Below, piece after piece: positions 1-7,673 of a stretch of 64,000 bases of DNA (within the stretch, counting starts at the first letter, position 1; every line of letters begins with the position of its first letter). The notes beneath the pieces were generated by a model that saw nothing but the letters and a program-made list of their open reading frames with translations, did not search any database and was not told the origin of the DNA. Source of the stretch: Virgibacillus ndiopensis (GTDB taxonomy: Bacteria > Bacillota > Bacilli > Bacillales > Amphibacillaceae); contig NZ_FZMZ01000006.1 of assembly GCF_900187325.1 (NCBI RefSeq), positions 372,001 through 436,000 on the forward strand, written 5' to 3'. The position numbers were made by a program, and so were the translations under genes.

Positions 1-2
1 AT

Positions 3-1769
3 GTATATTATGATGATGGAGATAATGATCCTACTAATGACAAACATTTTTTTGAACCATATAAAATCATGCAAAAGCAAGTAGTAGATACGAATGGCAC
101 TACCCAAACAGTTGATGTTGGGGTTATAGGCTTTGTCCCACCACAAATCATGCAATGGGATAAAGCTAATCTTGAAGGAAAAGTCATTACAAAAGGAATC
201 TATGAAACTGCTAAAAAGTATGTACCAATCATGAAGGAACAAGGTGCAGACATTATCGTTGCGATTCCACACTCTGGTCTGGGATCAGTAGAATTACAAG
301 AGCGTGAAGAAAATGCTACATATAACCTTACACAGGTCGAAGGTATTGATGCTATTATGTTTGGCCATGCTCATGAAGTTTTCCCTAGTGAAACATTTGC
401 AGGAATTACAGGTGTTAATTTGGAAAAAGGAACAATCAATGGTGTTCCATCTGTAGAAGCAGGATTCTGGGGTGATCACCTTGGTATCATTGATTTGAAG
501 CTTGAAAAGGATGGAGAAAGCTGGAATGTGATTGACTCTAGTGCCGATGTACGAGCAATTCACGATGAGAACGGAGAAGCTCTTGTCGAACCAGACCAGG
601 AAATTCTCAATGCGGTAGCGGGAAGTCATCAAGCAACACTTGAGTATATTCGTTCTGAAGTCGGTCAAACGACAGCACCGATATACAGTTATTTTGCACT
701 TGTAAAAGATGATCCATCTGTGCAAATTGTCTCCAATGCACAAAAATGGTATACAGAGAAAGCAGTAGAAGGAACAGAATATGAAGGGTTACCGATTTTA
801 TCTGCAGCAGCTCCATTCAAAGCTGGAGGCAGATCTGGTGCCAATTATTATACGTATATCGCTGAAGGTCCAATTGCTATTAAAAACGTAGCAGATCTTT
901 ATGTTTATCCGAACACGTTAAAAGTTGTGAAGTTAACAGGTAAAGAAATTCGTGACTGGCTGGAAATGTCGGCAGGACAATTTAATCAAATCGACCCAAA
1001 TGCTGCTGGGCAGCAGGAATTAGTTGATACTGATTTTTCAACGTACAATTTTGATGTGATTGACGGTGTAACGTACGAAATTGATGTGACTGAACCTTCC
1101 CGTTATAGTAATGACGGTGAATTAACTAATCCGGATGTCGGGCGCATTGTTAATTTACAATACAACGGTGAACCGGTAAAAGATAATCAAGAATTTCTTG
1201 TTGCAACAAACAATTATCGTGCAAGTGGGGGCGGAAATTTTCCTAATTTAGACGGAAGCCAGGTTATCCTTTCTCCACAAGCACAAAACAGGCAGGTAGT
1301 CATCCAGTATATTCAAGAAAATGGAACAATTGACCCCTCAGTAGATGGTAACTGGTCATTTAAACCGATTGATGGTAATCCTGAGCTAACATTTCAGTCT
1401 TCTCCGGATGCACAGCAATTAATCAAACCTGATGGAAATATCTCTTATTTCGGTGAAGGAACAAACGGTTTTGCCAAATATTCACTTGATGTATCAGAGT
1501 CAGATCCCGTGACGCTTTCGTCTCTGCAACAAAAGGTAGCTGATTTTGTCCAATCAGATAAAATTGATCATCCATTGGCTGTTCAATTGACGAATAAGCT
1601 GAAACAAATTGAACACCAATTGGCTAAAGGACATGACAAGCAAGCCAGTAAAAAGATGGAAGGATTCTTAAAACACTTGAATAACAAATCGATGGATAAA
1701 TTCATTACCGACAATGCAAAAGAAAACTTGAATAAGGATGCTGACGAGCTTTTGAATGCTTGGAAGTAA
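3..1769 (+). CDS. 2',3'-cyclic-nucleotide 2'-phosphodiesterase/3'-nucleotidase, C-terminal part (5' end outside window)
   Basis: The frame is open to the left edge, so the true start and the N-terminal metal motifs (DxH, GNH) lie upstream; the first in-window ATG, at base 69, is internal. What remains is the end of the metallophosphatase domain, with IPHSG and GHAH metal-ligand motifs near bases 260-375, and the C-terminal nucleotidase substrate domain (NYRASGGGNFPNL near base 1210). The last ~90 residues are charged and helical, with no LPXTG motif. Family role: an exported enzyme that hydrolyses 2',3'-cyclic nucleotides and 3'-nucleotides to scavenge phosphate and nucleosides (CpdB, or the first half of B. 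subtilis YfkN). A plain 5'-nucleotidase is the alternative; the sequence around the GHAH motif reads more like CpdB. Family call firm, exact substrate less so. Confidence 0.85.
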   Translation, partial: VYYDDGDNDPTNDKHFFEPYKIMQKQVVDTNGTTQTVDVGVIGFVPPQIMQWDKANLEGKVITKGIYETAKKYVPIMKEQGADIIVAIPHSGLGSVELQEREENATYNLTQVEGIDAIMFGHAHEVFPSETFAGITGVNLEKGTINGVPSVEAGFWGDHLGIIDLKLEKDGESWNVIDSSADVRAIHDENGEALVEPDQEILNAVAGSHQATLEYIRSEVGQTTAPIYSYFALVKDDPSVQIVSNAQKWYTEKAVEGTEYEGLPILSAAAPFKAGGRSGANYYTYIAEGPIAIKNVADLYVYPNTLKVVKLTGKEIRDWLEMSAGQFNQIDPNAAGQQELVDTDFSTYNFDVIDGVTYEIDVTEPSRYSNDGELTNPDVGRIVNLQYNGEPVKDNQEFLVATNNYRASGGGNFPNLDGSQVILSPQAQNRQVVIQYIQENGTIDPSVDGNWSFKPIDGNPELTFQSSPDAQQLIKPDGNISYFGEGTNGFAKYSLDVSESDPVTLSSLQQKVADFVQSDKIDHPLAVQLTNKLKQIEHQLAKGHDKQASKKMEGFLKHLNNKSMDKFITDNAKENLNKDADELLNAWK

Positions 1770-1778
1770 GTTTGTTAT

Positions 1779-1815
1779 ATCCCCTGTACAGAAATAAGTA
1801 TAGGGGATTTATTTA
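1779..1815 (+). terminator. Rho-independent terminator after the nucleotidase
   Basis: ATCCCCT pairs with AGGGGAT around a short loop and is followed by a T-rich stretch (ttatttattt). Confidence 0.7.
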
Positions 1816-1890
1816 TTTAGTTTCTTGAAACATAATCCAGACTATGGCCGTATTATGAATAAATAAGAAGGCTTGTTATGGAGGTATGAA

Positions 1891-2082
1891 ATGCTAAAAA
1901 GCTTAACACTATTCGGGAAAATATCGTTGTTAATAGGAATTATGTGTCTTATGCTGGGCATTTTTAAATTAATCCAGGAGATAAACGATGATACCTTTAT
2001 TGTTTATAGGTCAATGGCGATTGTATTTTTAGGACTTGGAGTTGGTATAACAATCGGATCATTTCTTTATAAAAAGGATTAA
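1891..2082 (+). CDS. Small two-helix membrane protein, function unknown
   Basis: This is a 63-residue protein of two hydrophobic segments (about residues 7-25 and 40-58) joined by a short acidic loop (EINDD), ending in a basic tail (YKKD). An ATG at 1891 sits six bases after a good GGAGG, so it is preferred over an in-frame TTG at 1873 that would place the ribosome site inside the gene. It stands alone between the nucleotidase terminator and the des promoter. I do not recognise the family. The size, topology and ribosome site make it likely to be real. Confidence 0.6.
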   Translation: MLKSLTLFGKISLLIGIMCLMLGIFKLIQEINDDTFIVYRSMAIVFLGLGVGITIGSFLYKKD

Positions 2083-2113
2083 TAAAATTTACAACTTTCT
2101 CCTAGACAATTCA

Positions 2114-2183
2114 TATGACATTTGTCATACCTGTTACTTGACGTTTATGACTTATATGTCCCCCTCGTTTAGTATAGTATAAG
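2114..2183 (+). promoter_or_regulatory. des control region with candidate DesR operator
   Basis: TATGACATTTGTCATA at 2114-2129 is a perfect palindrome (7-bp arms). A looser related sequence (TTATGACTTATATGTCC) follows at about 2146-2162. A -10-like TATAGT is at 2173-2178 with no good -35 at the right distance, as expected of a promoter that needs an activator. In B. subtilis, phosphorylated DesR binds two adjacent sites just upstream of a weak des promoter. The operator assignment is by analogy. Confidence 0.6.
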
Positions 2184-2216
2184 GATATTGAAAAGTATTA
2201 ATTCTAGGAGGAAGAC

Positions 2217-3269
2217 ATGAGTAAACAAAAACAAGTTCAGTTAAGAAAAAATGTCGCACCCTATGAAAAATCGAATACGAAATCGAGCATAATGCAGCTA
2301 ATAAATACACTTATTCCCTTTTTCCTTGTATGGTTTCTTGCATACCAGAGTTTATCTATTTCTATTTGGTTAACGATTGCATTGGATATTGTTGCCGCAG
2401 GGCTTGTTGTTCGGATCTTTATTATTTTTCACGATTGTACGCACATGTCTTTTTTCAAAAATAAAAAGGCAAATCGAATTCTTGGTACGGTTACCGGGAT
2501 CATTACACATTTTGCTTATGAAAAATGGAAACGGAGTCATGCGATTCATCATGCTACAAGCAGTAACTTGGATAAACGTGGCACTGGTGATGTGTGGGTG
2601 ATGACGGTGGATGAATATCTATCTGCGTCAGTTTGGGGCAGACTGACTTACAGGCTTTATCGTAATCCATTTGTCATGTTTGGTTTAGGGCCACTTTATC
2701 TATTCCTTATATCAAACCGTTTTAACCGTAAAGGACCAAAGCAAAAGGAACGGTTGAACACATACTTGATTAACGGTTCAATTGCTATAATATATACGCT
2801 TTTGATATGGGCAATTGGCTGGCAGGCATTTGTAATCGTTCAGGCGCCAATTCTATTCGTTTCAGGTTCACTTGGTATTTGGTTATTTTACGTACAGCAT
2901 CAATTTGAGGATTCCTACTTTGAAAATGAAGATGAGTGGGATTATGTAAAAGCCGCAGTAGATGGAAGTTCCTACTATAAGCTACCAAAAGTTATGCAAT
3001 GGATTACGGGTAGTATTGGGTTCCATCATGTGCATCATTTAAGCCCGAGAGTGCCTAACTATAACCTGGAAAAAGCACATGAGTCTACACCGCCATTACA
3101 AAAGGCAACAACGATAACATTTGCTTCTAGTTTAAAGTCGATTCGATTTCGTCTGTATGATGAAGCAAACAAATCGTTTGTCAGCTTTAAAGAGGTCAAA
3201 GATCTTATGAATAAACCAAAGCCAACAGTACAGATAAACACAAGAGGGACAAGCATTCAGGAAAAATAA
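2217..3269 (+). CDS. des: Membrane acyl-lipid (delta-5 type) fatty acid desaturase
   Basis: This integral-membrane desaturase introduces a cis double bond into acyl chains of existing phospholipids to restore fluidity after a cold shift. The three histidine boxes of the di-iron centre are present: HDCTH (residues 72-76), HAIHH (108-112) and HHVHH (270-274); hydrophobic segments lie between them. Its 350 residues match the ~350 of B. subtilis Des. The start has a strong ribosome site (aggagg, 7 bases upstream). The DesK/DesR pair that controls this enzyme family follows, so all three genes of the thermosensing pathway are together. Confidence 0.95.
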   Translation: MSKQKQVQLRKNVAPYEKSNTKSSIMQLINTLIPFFLVWFLAYQSLSISIWLTIALDIVAAGLVVRIFIIFHDCTHMSFFKNKKANRILGTVTGIITHFAYEKWKRSHAIHHATSSNLDKRGTGDVWVMTVDEYLSASVWGRLTYRLYRNPFVMFGLGPLYLFLISNRFNRKGPKQKERLNTYLINGSIAIIYTLLIWAIGWQAFVIVQAPILFVSGSLGIWLFYVQHQFEDSYFENEDEWDYVKAAVDGSSYYKLPKVMQWITGSIGFHHVHHLSPRVPNYNLEKAHESTPPLQKATTITFASSLKSIRFRLYDEANKSFVSFKEVKDLMNKPKPTVQINTRGTSIQEK

Positions 3270-3430
3270 ATAGTAAGTCAAAAGTGCAAGAGTCCGTGTA
3301 ACGCGGGGTGATGGGGTTTTGTCCGCGCAAAATCGTGATTAGCCAAACATTCTTTTGCAAGACATGGCTGACGCTGTTTATAACTTTGGAGAGCAAAAAA
3401 TGTATGCGTTCTTATTCTTAGATAAAATGG

Positions 3431-3466
3431 TCCTTCAATTTGTTATTGGAGGGCTTCTTTTTTGAT
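3431..3466 (+). terminator. Terminator between des and desK
   Basis: TCCTTCAAT pairs with ATTGGAGGG (one G-T pair) and is followed by cttctttttt. It should limit read-through from des into the kinase, allowing strong des induction while desKR stay low. Confidence 0.65.
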
Positions 3467-3504
3467 ATACTTTAGTAAAGAATGTGAGAAGGGCTTGGTA
3501 CATA

Positions 3505-4647
3505 ATGGGAATTAAAAATGGCGCTTCAATGCAAAATTGGTATCATATCATTCCAAAAAATACGGGGCTTAGCGCTTATGCATGGATTATCTTTTGCATC
3601 TTGCCTTTTTATTTTGTTTTTCGATCGTCGACCACATTAGGAATAATTTTTGGTATTGTGATGATTCTACTATTTTTTACTGCATACAGAGTATCGTTTA
3701 TTTCTAATGGTTGGACGGTTTATTTATCTGTGGGTATAGAAATGGCGATAAGCATTGTAATGACAATGTTTTTAGGCTATGTATATTTCTCACTCTTTTT
3801 AGCATTCTATATCGGAAATATTCAACATAAAGCTGGATTTATAACTCTTTACACCATTCATCTTGTAACTACAATCGGTGCAGTAAGTATTGGATTTTTT
3901 ACCCAAACAGAAATGTTTCAGTCACAATTACCGTATATCATAATAAGTGTATTAGGCGTAATTCTATTACCGTTTACTATTTACAGTAGAATTAAACGAG
4001 AAAAATTACAGGATCAATTAAAGGATGCTAATGAAAAAATATCACAGTTGGTAGTTTTGGAAGAGCGACAGCGAATTGCGCGTGATCTGCATGACACCTT
4101 AGGGCAAAAGCTTTCACTAATTGGGTTAAAGAGTGATTTAGCTAGTAAACTTATTAACGTCAATCCTGACTCAGCAAAATCGGAAATTGATGATATCCAC
4201 CAGACTGCACGAACAGCATTAAAAGAAGTGCGTGAAATGGTTTCAAATATGAAAGGTGCAAAGCTAAAGGATGAACTTGTTCGTATCCAGCAAATATTGA
4301 AAGCGGCCCAAATAGAATTTCATGTTGATGGAAGTGCAGAGCTATCCAAAACGCCTCTACTTGTAGAAAATGTACTCAGTATGTGTCTGAAGGAGGCAGT
4401 AACTAATGTTGTGAAGCATAGCCAAGCTTCTTCATGTAAGATCTCTATTATACAATCGCCTAATGAGGTGCTTATTAAGGTGCAGGATAATGGAATTGGT
4501 ATGATCGAGAAAATAGATTCCTTTTCCGAACATGGTGTTCAGGGAATGAAAGAACGGTTGGATTTTGTAAACGGTAACTTAAGTCTTGAATCATCAAATG
4601 GAACTACACTAACTATTCAGGTGCCAAATGTTATCCAACAAACGTAA
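3505..4647 (+). CDS. desK: Thermosensor histidine kinase DesK
   Basis: Membrane kinase/phosphatase that senses bilayer thickness and order on cooling and phosphorylates DesR. The N-terminal ~165 residues hold about five hydrophobic helices. A linker with charged heptads (DANEKISQLVVLEERQ) leads to the HisKA_3 phosphoacceptor RIARDLHDTLG, whose His corresponds to His188 of B. subtilis DesK, and a C-terminal ATPase (N-box EAVTNVVKH, G1 DNGIG). I chose ATG 3505, after a gaaggg about 12 bases upstream; GTG 3484 has no ribosome site, and ATG 3529 is also possible. It closely resembles B. subtilis DesK from LPFYF to the end. It is followed by desR 15 bases on. Confidence 0.95.
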   Translation: MGIKNGASMQNWYHIIPKNTGLSAYAWIIFCILPFYFVFRSSTTLGIIFGIVMILLFFTAYRVSFISNGWTVYLSVGIEMAISIVMTMFLGYVYFSLFLAFYIGNIQHKAGFITLYTIHLVTTIGAVSIGFFTQTEMFQSQLPYIIISVLGVILLPFTIYSRIKREKLQDQLKDANEKISQLVVLEERQRIARDLHDTLGQKLSLIGLKSDLASKLINVNPDSAKSEIDDIHQTARTALKEVREMVSNMKGAKLKDELVRIQQILKAAQIEFHVDGSAELSKTPLLVENVLSMCLKEAVTNVVKHSQASSCKISIIQSPNEVLIKVQDNGIGMIEKIDSFSEHGVQGMKERLDFVNGNLSLESSNGTTLTIQVPNVIQQT

Positions 4648-4662
4648 ACAGGAGGAATTAAC

Positions 4663-5262
4663 TTGATTCGAATTGTAATTGCTGAAGATCAGCGTATGTT
4701 GTTAGGAGCTCTTGGGTCATTACTTGATTTAGAAAAAGATATGGAAGTGGTAGGTAAGGCAAGCAATGGGGAGGAAGTGTTGACATTAGTGAAACGACTT
4801 CAGCCTGATATCTGTATCATGGATATTGAAATGCCAATAAAGAGTGGACTCGATGCAGCAGAAGAATTAAAGAATGATTCTTGTAAAGTGATTGTGTTGA
4901 CCACCTTTGCTCGAACGGGGTATTTTGAACGTGCCCGCAAGGCTGAGGTGAGTGGATATTTATTAAAGGATAGCCCAAGTGAAGATTTAGCTAATTCAAT
5001 TCGGACGATCATGGATGGAAGGCGTATTTATGCTCCTGAATTAGTTGATATGGCCTACGATAATGAAAATCCACTTACTGCCAGAGAAGAACAAGTGATA
5101 AAGCTAATAGCTGAGGGAAAAAATACAAAAGAAATTGCTAAACAGCTTTACCTCACTAACGGGACTGTCCGTAATTATGTTTCTGTCATCCTGGATAAGT
5201 TGGATGTGAGTAATCGAATTGAAGCCATTTCGCTTGTGAAGGAAAAGGGTTGGTTTAAGTGA
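4663..5262 (+). CDS. desR: Response regulator DesR
   Basis: NarL-type regulator of 199 residues that activates des when phosphorylated by DesK. The receiver domain has the acidic pocket AEDQ and phosphoacceptor Asp54 in CIMDIEMP, the switch Thr in LTTFAR and Lys in LLKDSPSE. The C-terminal LuxR-type helix-turn-helix covers about residues 133-190 (LTAREEQVIKLIAEG, then TKEIAKQL). The start is TTG, 6 bases after GGAGGA; the protein N-terminus matches DesR from this codon. It ends KEKGWFK, as in B. subtilis. The likely operator is the palindrome upstream of des. Confidence 0.95.
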   Translation: MIRIVIAEDQRMLLGALGSLLDLEKDMEVVGKASNGEEVLTLVKRLQPDICIMDIEMPIKSGLDAAEELKNDSCKVIVLTTFARTGYFERARKAEVSGYLLKDSPSEDLANSIRTIMDGRRIYAPELVDMAYDNENPLTAREEQVIKLIAEGKNTKEIAKQLYLTNGTVRNYVSVILDKLDVSNRIEAISLVKEKGWFK

Positions 5263-5396
5263 AAATTCTTATTCGTATGTAGACAATAGAAATCCATCCT
5301 TAACTTAGAATTAAAGTCTTGCATCTTGAGTTACTGCTTTTTTACAAAGCAATATATAGGTAATTAGATTCATTACTTACTTTTTAATACTAATTT

Positions 5397-5441
5397 ACTT
5401 GAAATAAGTTAAAAAATCATATATAGTACTTATATAAAGTA
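5397..5441 (+). promoter_or_regulatory. Sigma-A promoter overlapped by two matched palindromes, upstream of wrbA
   Basis: TTGAAA (5399-5404), a 17-bp spacer and TATAGT (5422-5427) make a near-consensus promoter. Two copies of ACTT-N5-AAGT overlap it: 5397-5409 covers the -35 and 5428-5440 (extended to TACTT/AAGTA, 5427-5441) abuts the -10. Their centres are 31 bp apart, three helical turns, a layout typical of a dimeric repressor. The redox context suggests a YodB/CatR (HxlR) or MarR-like thiol or quinone sensor; the regulator is not identified. Confidence 0.6.
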
Positions 5442-5489
5442 ACCTTCTTCTGAAAGATAGTGTTTGCAGGAGTTTATTTTTATAAAAAG

Positions 5490-5538
5490 GCTTTTTCGAA
5501 TTGATTGCTGCTATTCATAGAAAAAGCAACAATCTTTT
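5490..5538 (+). other. Leader hairpins upstream of wrbA (possible attenuator or repeat relic)
   Basis: Inside the ~190-nt leader, GCTTTTTC (5490-5497) pairs perfectly with GAAAAAGC (5520-5527). Alternatively GATTGCTGCT (5503-5512) pairs with AGCAACAATC (5525-5534), followed by TTTT. The two pairings share bases 5525-5527 and exclude each other. The segment also resembles the ends of the dispersed repeats near 16878 and 27857, so it may be only a repeat remnant. Apart from this and the promoter, the 360-bp gap 5263-5622 shows nothing. Confidence 0.4.
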
Positions 5539-5622
5539 ATAAAAAAGAAGAACTTGCAAAGAATAAAAATGCTAAGTGGCAGGGTTATGCTTATAAAATT
5601 GACTTAAAAGGAGACAAACATA

Positions 5623-6228
5623 ATGGCAAATGTAAAATTAGCTGTTATTTATTACAGCTCAACAGGAACAAACTATGAACTGGCAAGGTGGGCAGAAGCA
5701 GGTGCTAAAGAAGTTGGTGCTGAAGTGAAAGTATTGAAAGTGCCGGAACTTGCACCGCAAGCAGCAATTGATTCAAATCCAGCTTGGAAGGCTCACGCAG
5801 AAGCAACAGCAGATGTACCAGAAGCAACTTCAGCTGATATTGAGTGGGCAGATGCAATTATATTTAGTGTTCCAACACGTTTTGGTAATGTACCATCTCA
5901 AATGAAGCAATTTCTTGATATGCAAGGTGGATTGTGGGGATCTGGTAAAACAGTAAACAAAGTAGTAAGCGCAATGTCATCAGCTGGAAACCCTCATGGT
6001 GGTCAAGAGGCTACAATTTTATCTCTTTACACTTCTATGATGCACTGGGGTGCAATTATTGCTGCCCCTGGATACACAGATCAAGTTCTATATGGTGCTG
6101 GCGGTAACCCATATGGAACAAGCGTAACACAGGGACAAGATGGGAAAATGGTAGAGGATGTTGAAGGTGCGGTAAAACATCAAGCAAAACGTACTGTTGA
6201 AATTGCTGGTCGAGTTGTGGGACAGTAA
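5623..6228 (+). CDS. wrbA: NAD(P)H:quinone oxidoreductase, WrbA type
   Basis: Flavodoxin-like FMN enzyme that reduces quinones by two electrons and so avoids semiquinone radicals. The FMN phosphate loop YYSSTGTNYELA is at residues 10-21; the FMN-contact loops are SVPTRFGNVPSQMKQFLD (about 86-103) and SSAGNPHGGQEATILSL. The 201-residue length fits WrbA (~200). The ribosome site is aaaggaga, 9 bases before ATG. It is a single-gene unit with its own promoter and a strong terminator. The double operator upstream suggests induction by electrophiles or quinones (inference). The family is clear; the physiological acceptor is not. Confidence 0.9.
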   Translation: MANVKLAVIYYSSTGTNYELARWAEAGAKEVGAEVKVLKVPELAPQAAIDSNPAWKAHAEATADVPEATSADIEWADAIIFSVPTRFGNVPSQMKQFLDMQGGLWGSGKTVNKVVSAMSSAGNPHGGQEATILSLYTSMMHWGAIIAAPGYTDQVLYGAGGNPYGTSVTQGQDGKMVEDVEGAVKHQAKRTVEIAGRVVGQ

Positions 6229-6242
6229 TCTAAAAAATAGAG

Positions 6243-6288
6243 AATCGGTATTAGGACAAACTCTCCTAGTACCGATTTTATTTTTTTT
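6243..6288 (+). terminator. Strong rho-independent terminator of wrbA
   Basis: AATCGGTATTAGGA pairs with TCCTAGTACCGATT around a 7-nt loop and is followed by TTATTTTTTTT. Confidence 0.9.
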
Positions 6289-6400
6289 GCAAGTAAGATG
6301 TAGCATTCTCCATTTGGATTATCCCAAGGAACTTTTTCAATTTGGGCCAATATAATAGTATGAAAGCAAATTTTTCAAATGTTTAGTTTGCTGGGACTGG

Positions 6401-6722
6401 GTGAGTAAATTGGATAAATATGTTGGTCATAAACAGTATAATAAAAATAGGAATAATAATTATGGTTATCAAGAGCCAATTGGTGGTAAAACTGGAAATT
6501 TCATTCAATTAATTGGAAATATGGCGTCCGCATTTGGAGATTCCCTTCAAGCTTTAGGGCAAGGTATTTCAATGATAGAAGACCAGCAGCAACAGCACAA
6601 CAAAAAGAGCAACAACAACAAATTCAACAACAAATTCAGCAATTACAAGAACAGGTAAGCAACAACAACAAATGGATATATTAAAGGATTTATTGGAACA
6701 GCTAAAAAATCAAGAGAAATAA
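6401..6722 (+). pseudogene. Glutamine-rich small protein gene, frameshifted twice in a CAA/CAG tract
   Basis: A GTG start at 6401 opens a basic, asparagine-rich N-terminus (VGHKQYNKNRNNN), an amphipathic middle (MASAFGDSLQALGQGISMIE) and a glutamine run; this frame stops at 6656-6658 after 85 codons. From about 6595 the +2 frame reads QQKEQQQQIQQQIQQLQEQ, and from about 6657 the third frame reads QQQQMDILKDLLEQLKNQEK up to a stop at 6720-6722. Joined, the three give one sensible protein of ~107 residues with a helical Gln-rich tail. Slippage in the CAA/CAG repeat is the simplest cause: a disabled gene, a contingency locus, or a sequencing error. No clear ribosome site precedes the GTG. Family not recognised. 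Confidence 0.5.
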
Positions 6723-6898
6723 TTATCGATTGTACATTTATATTCAATGATGTAACTATTAAGATAGCTGATTGGGACGTTTTGTCTCATCAGCTATTTT
6801 TATAAATGCGTTTATGTTTATATAGGTAATATTTTATCCATCGACTAAAAAGGGTTAAAATATTGAGTAGGATTTATAATGTGAAAGGTGTATGAAGA

Positions 6899-7543
6899 AT
6901 GGAAAGACTAACATTAGGTTCGCTTTTGAACGTCATTGGGGAATTGTTTTCAGATGAAATTTCGATTGCGGTGTCCAATAAAAATGAATATATCTATTAT
7001 CGTCCGAGTAAACGGGTTGATTTAAAAATAAGACCAGGTGATGTGATAAAAGAAGGTACAATAGCGTACAAAGCATTAATAACCGGACAAAAGGTTTCTG
7101 AGTTTATCAACCGTGATGTTTATGGAGTTCCTTATCACGGGATGGCAGTACCTTTTCACCATGAGGGAAATCTTGAAGGCAGTGTTCTGGCAATTTATCC
7201 TGCTCTTACAGAAGGAAAATCAGTAGTGACAGTGAAAACTCAGGATGGATGGAAGCCTATCCCGTTTGACGATGTGAAATATTTAGAGGTAAACGACCGG
7301 AAAACTCATGTAGTTGCTGCTGGGGTTTTGGGTACAAATAAAAATTCTTTGCAGGATTTTGAGTACATGCTGCCACGGGAATCATTTGTGCGGTGCCATC
7401 GGTCATTCATCGTAAATGTAAATCATATTGATGAGGTCTATCCAGATACTCATTCCACTTTTGTATTATCTATGAATAACGGTGAAAGGATCCCTGTCAG
7501 CCAATCATACTCAAGTTATTTCCGGAAATTACTGGGTTTTTAA
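6899..7543 (+). CDS. LytTR-family transcriptional regulator
   Basis: A 214-residue protein whose C-terminal half (about 108-212) is a LytTR DNA-binding domain: VKTQDGWKPIPFDDVKYLEVNDRKTHV, then LPRESFVRCHRSFIVNVNHI and a closing ISQSY-like VSQSYSSYF. The N-terminal ~100 residues resemble a small PAS/GAF-like sensor (ISIAVSNKNEYIYYRPS ... GSVLAIYP) rather than a receiver, so no kinase partner is expected. The start ATG 6899 lies beyond a weak purine site (gtgaaagg). It sits just upstream of, and co-directional with, the CoA-transferase, which is probably its target; the effector could be an acyl-CoA or organic acid (inference). Confidence 0.8.
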   Translation: MERLTLGSLLNVIGELFSDEISIAVSNKNEYIYYRPSKRVDLKIRPGDVIKEGTIAYKALITGQKVSEFINRDVYGVPYHGMAVPFHHEGNLEGSVLAIYPALTEGKSVVTVKTQDGWKPIPFDDVKYLEVNDRKTHVVAAGVLGTNKNSLQDFEYMLPRESFVRCHRSFIVNVNHIDEVYPDTHSTFVLSMNNGERIPVSQSYSSYFRKLLGF

Positions 7544-7673
7544 AAATCTGCTGTTTTGCACGTCGATTTTAATACTTTAAACAATTATTCTCTATTACCG
7601 TCAATAATCTCCTAGGAGCAAGGTTTATTAGTTAAAATAATTCTAAATACTTTAATGGGAGAGGGGATTTAAC

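Noticed and set aside
294-743. Long open frame on the minus strand inside the nucleotidase gene
   Set aside because: It is antisense to a clear protein-coding frame, lacks a ribosome site and has no coding character; many similar shadow frames in the window were treated the same way.
2083-2216. Riboswitch upstream of des
   Set aside because: No known aptamer pattern was recognised; the palindrome and promoter account for the region.
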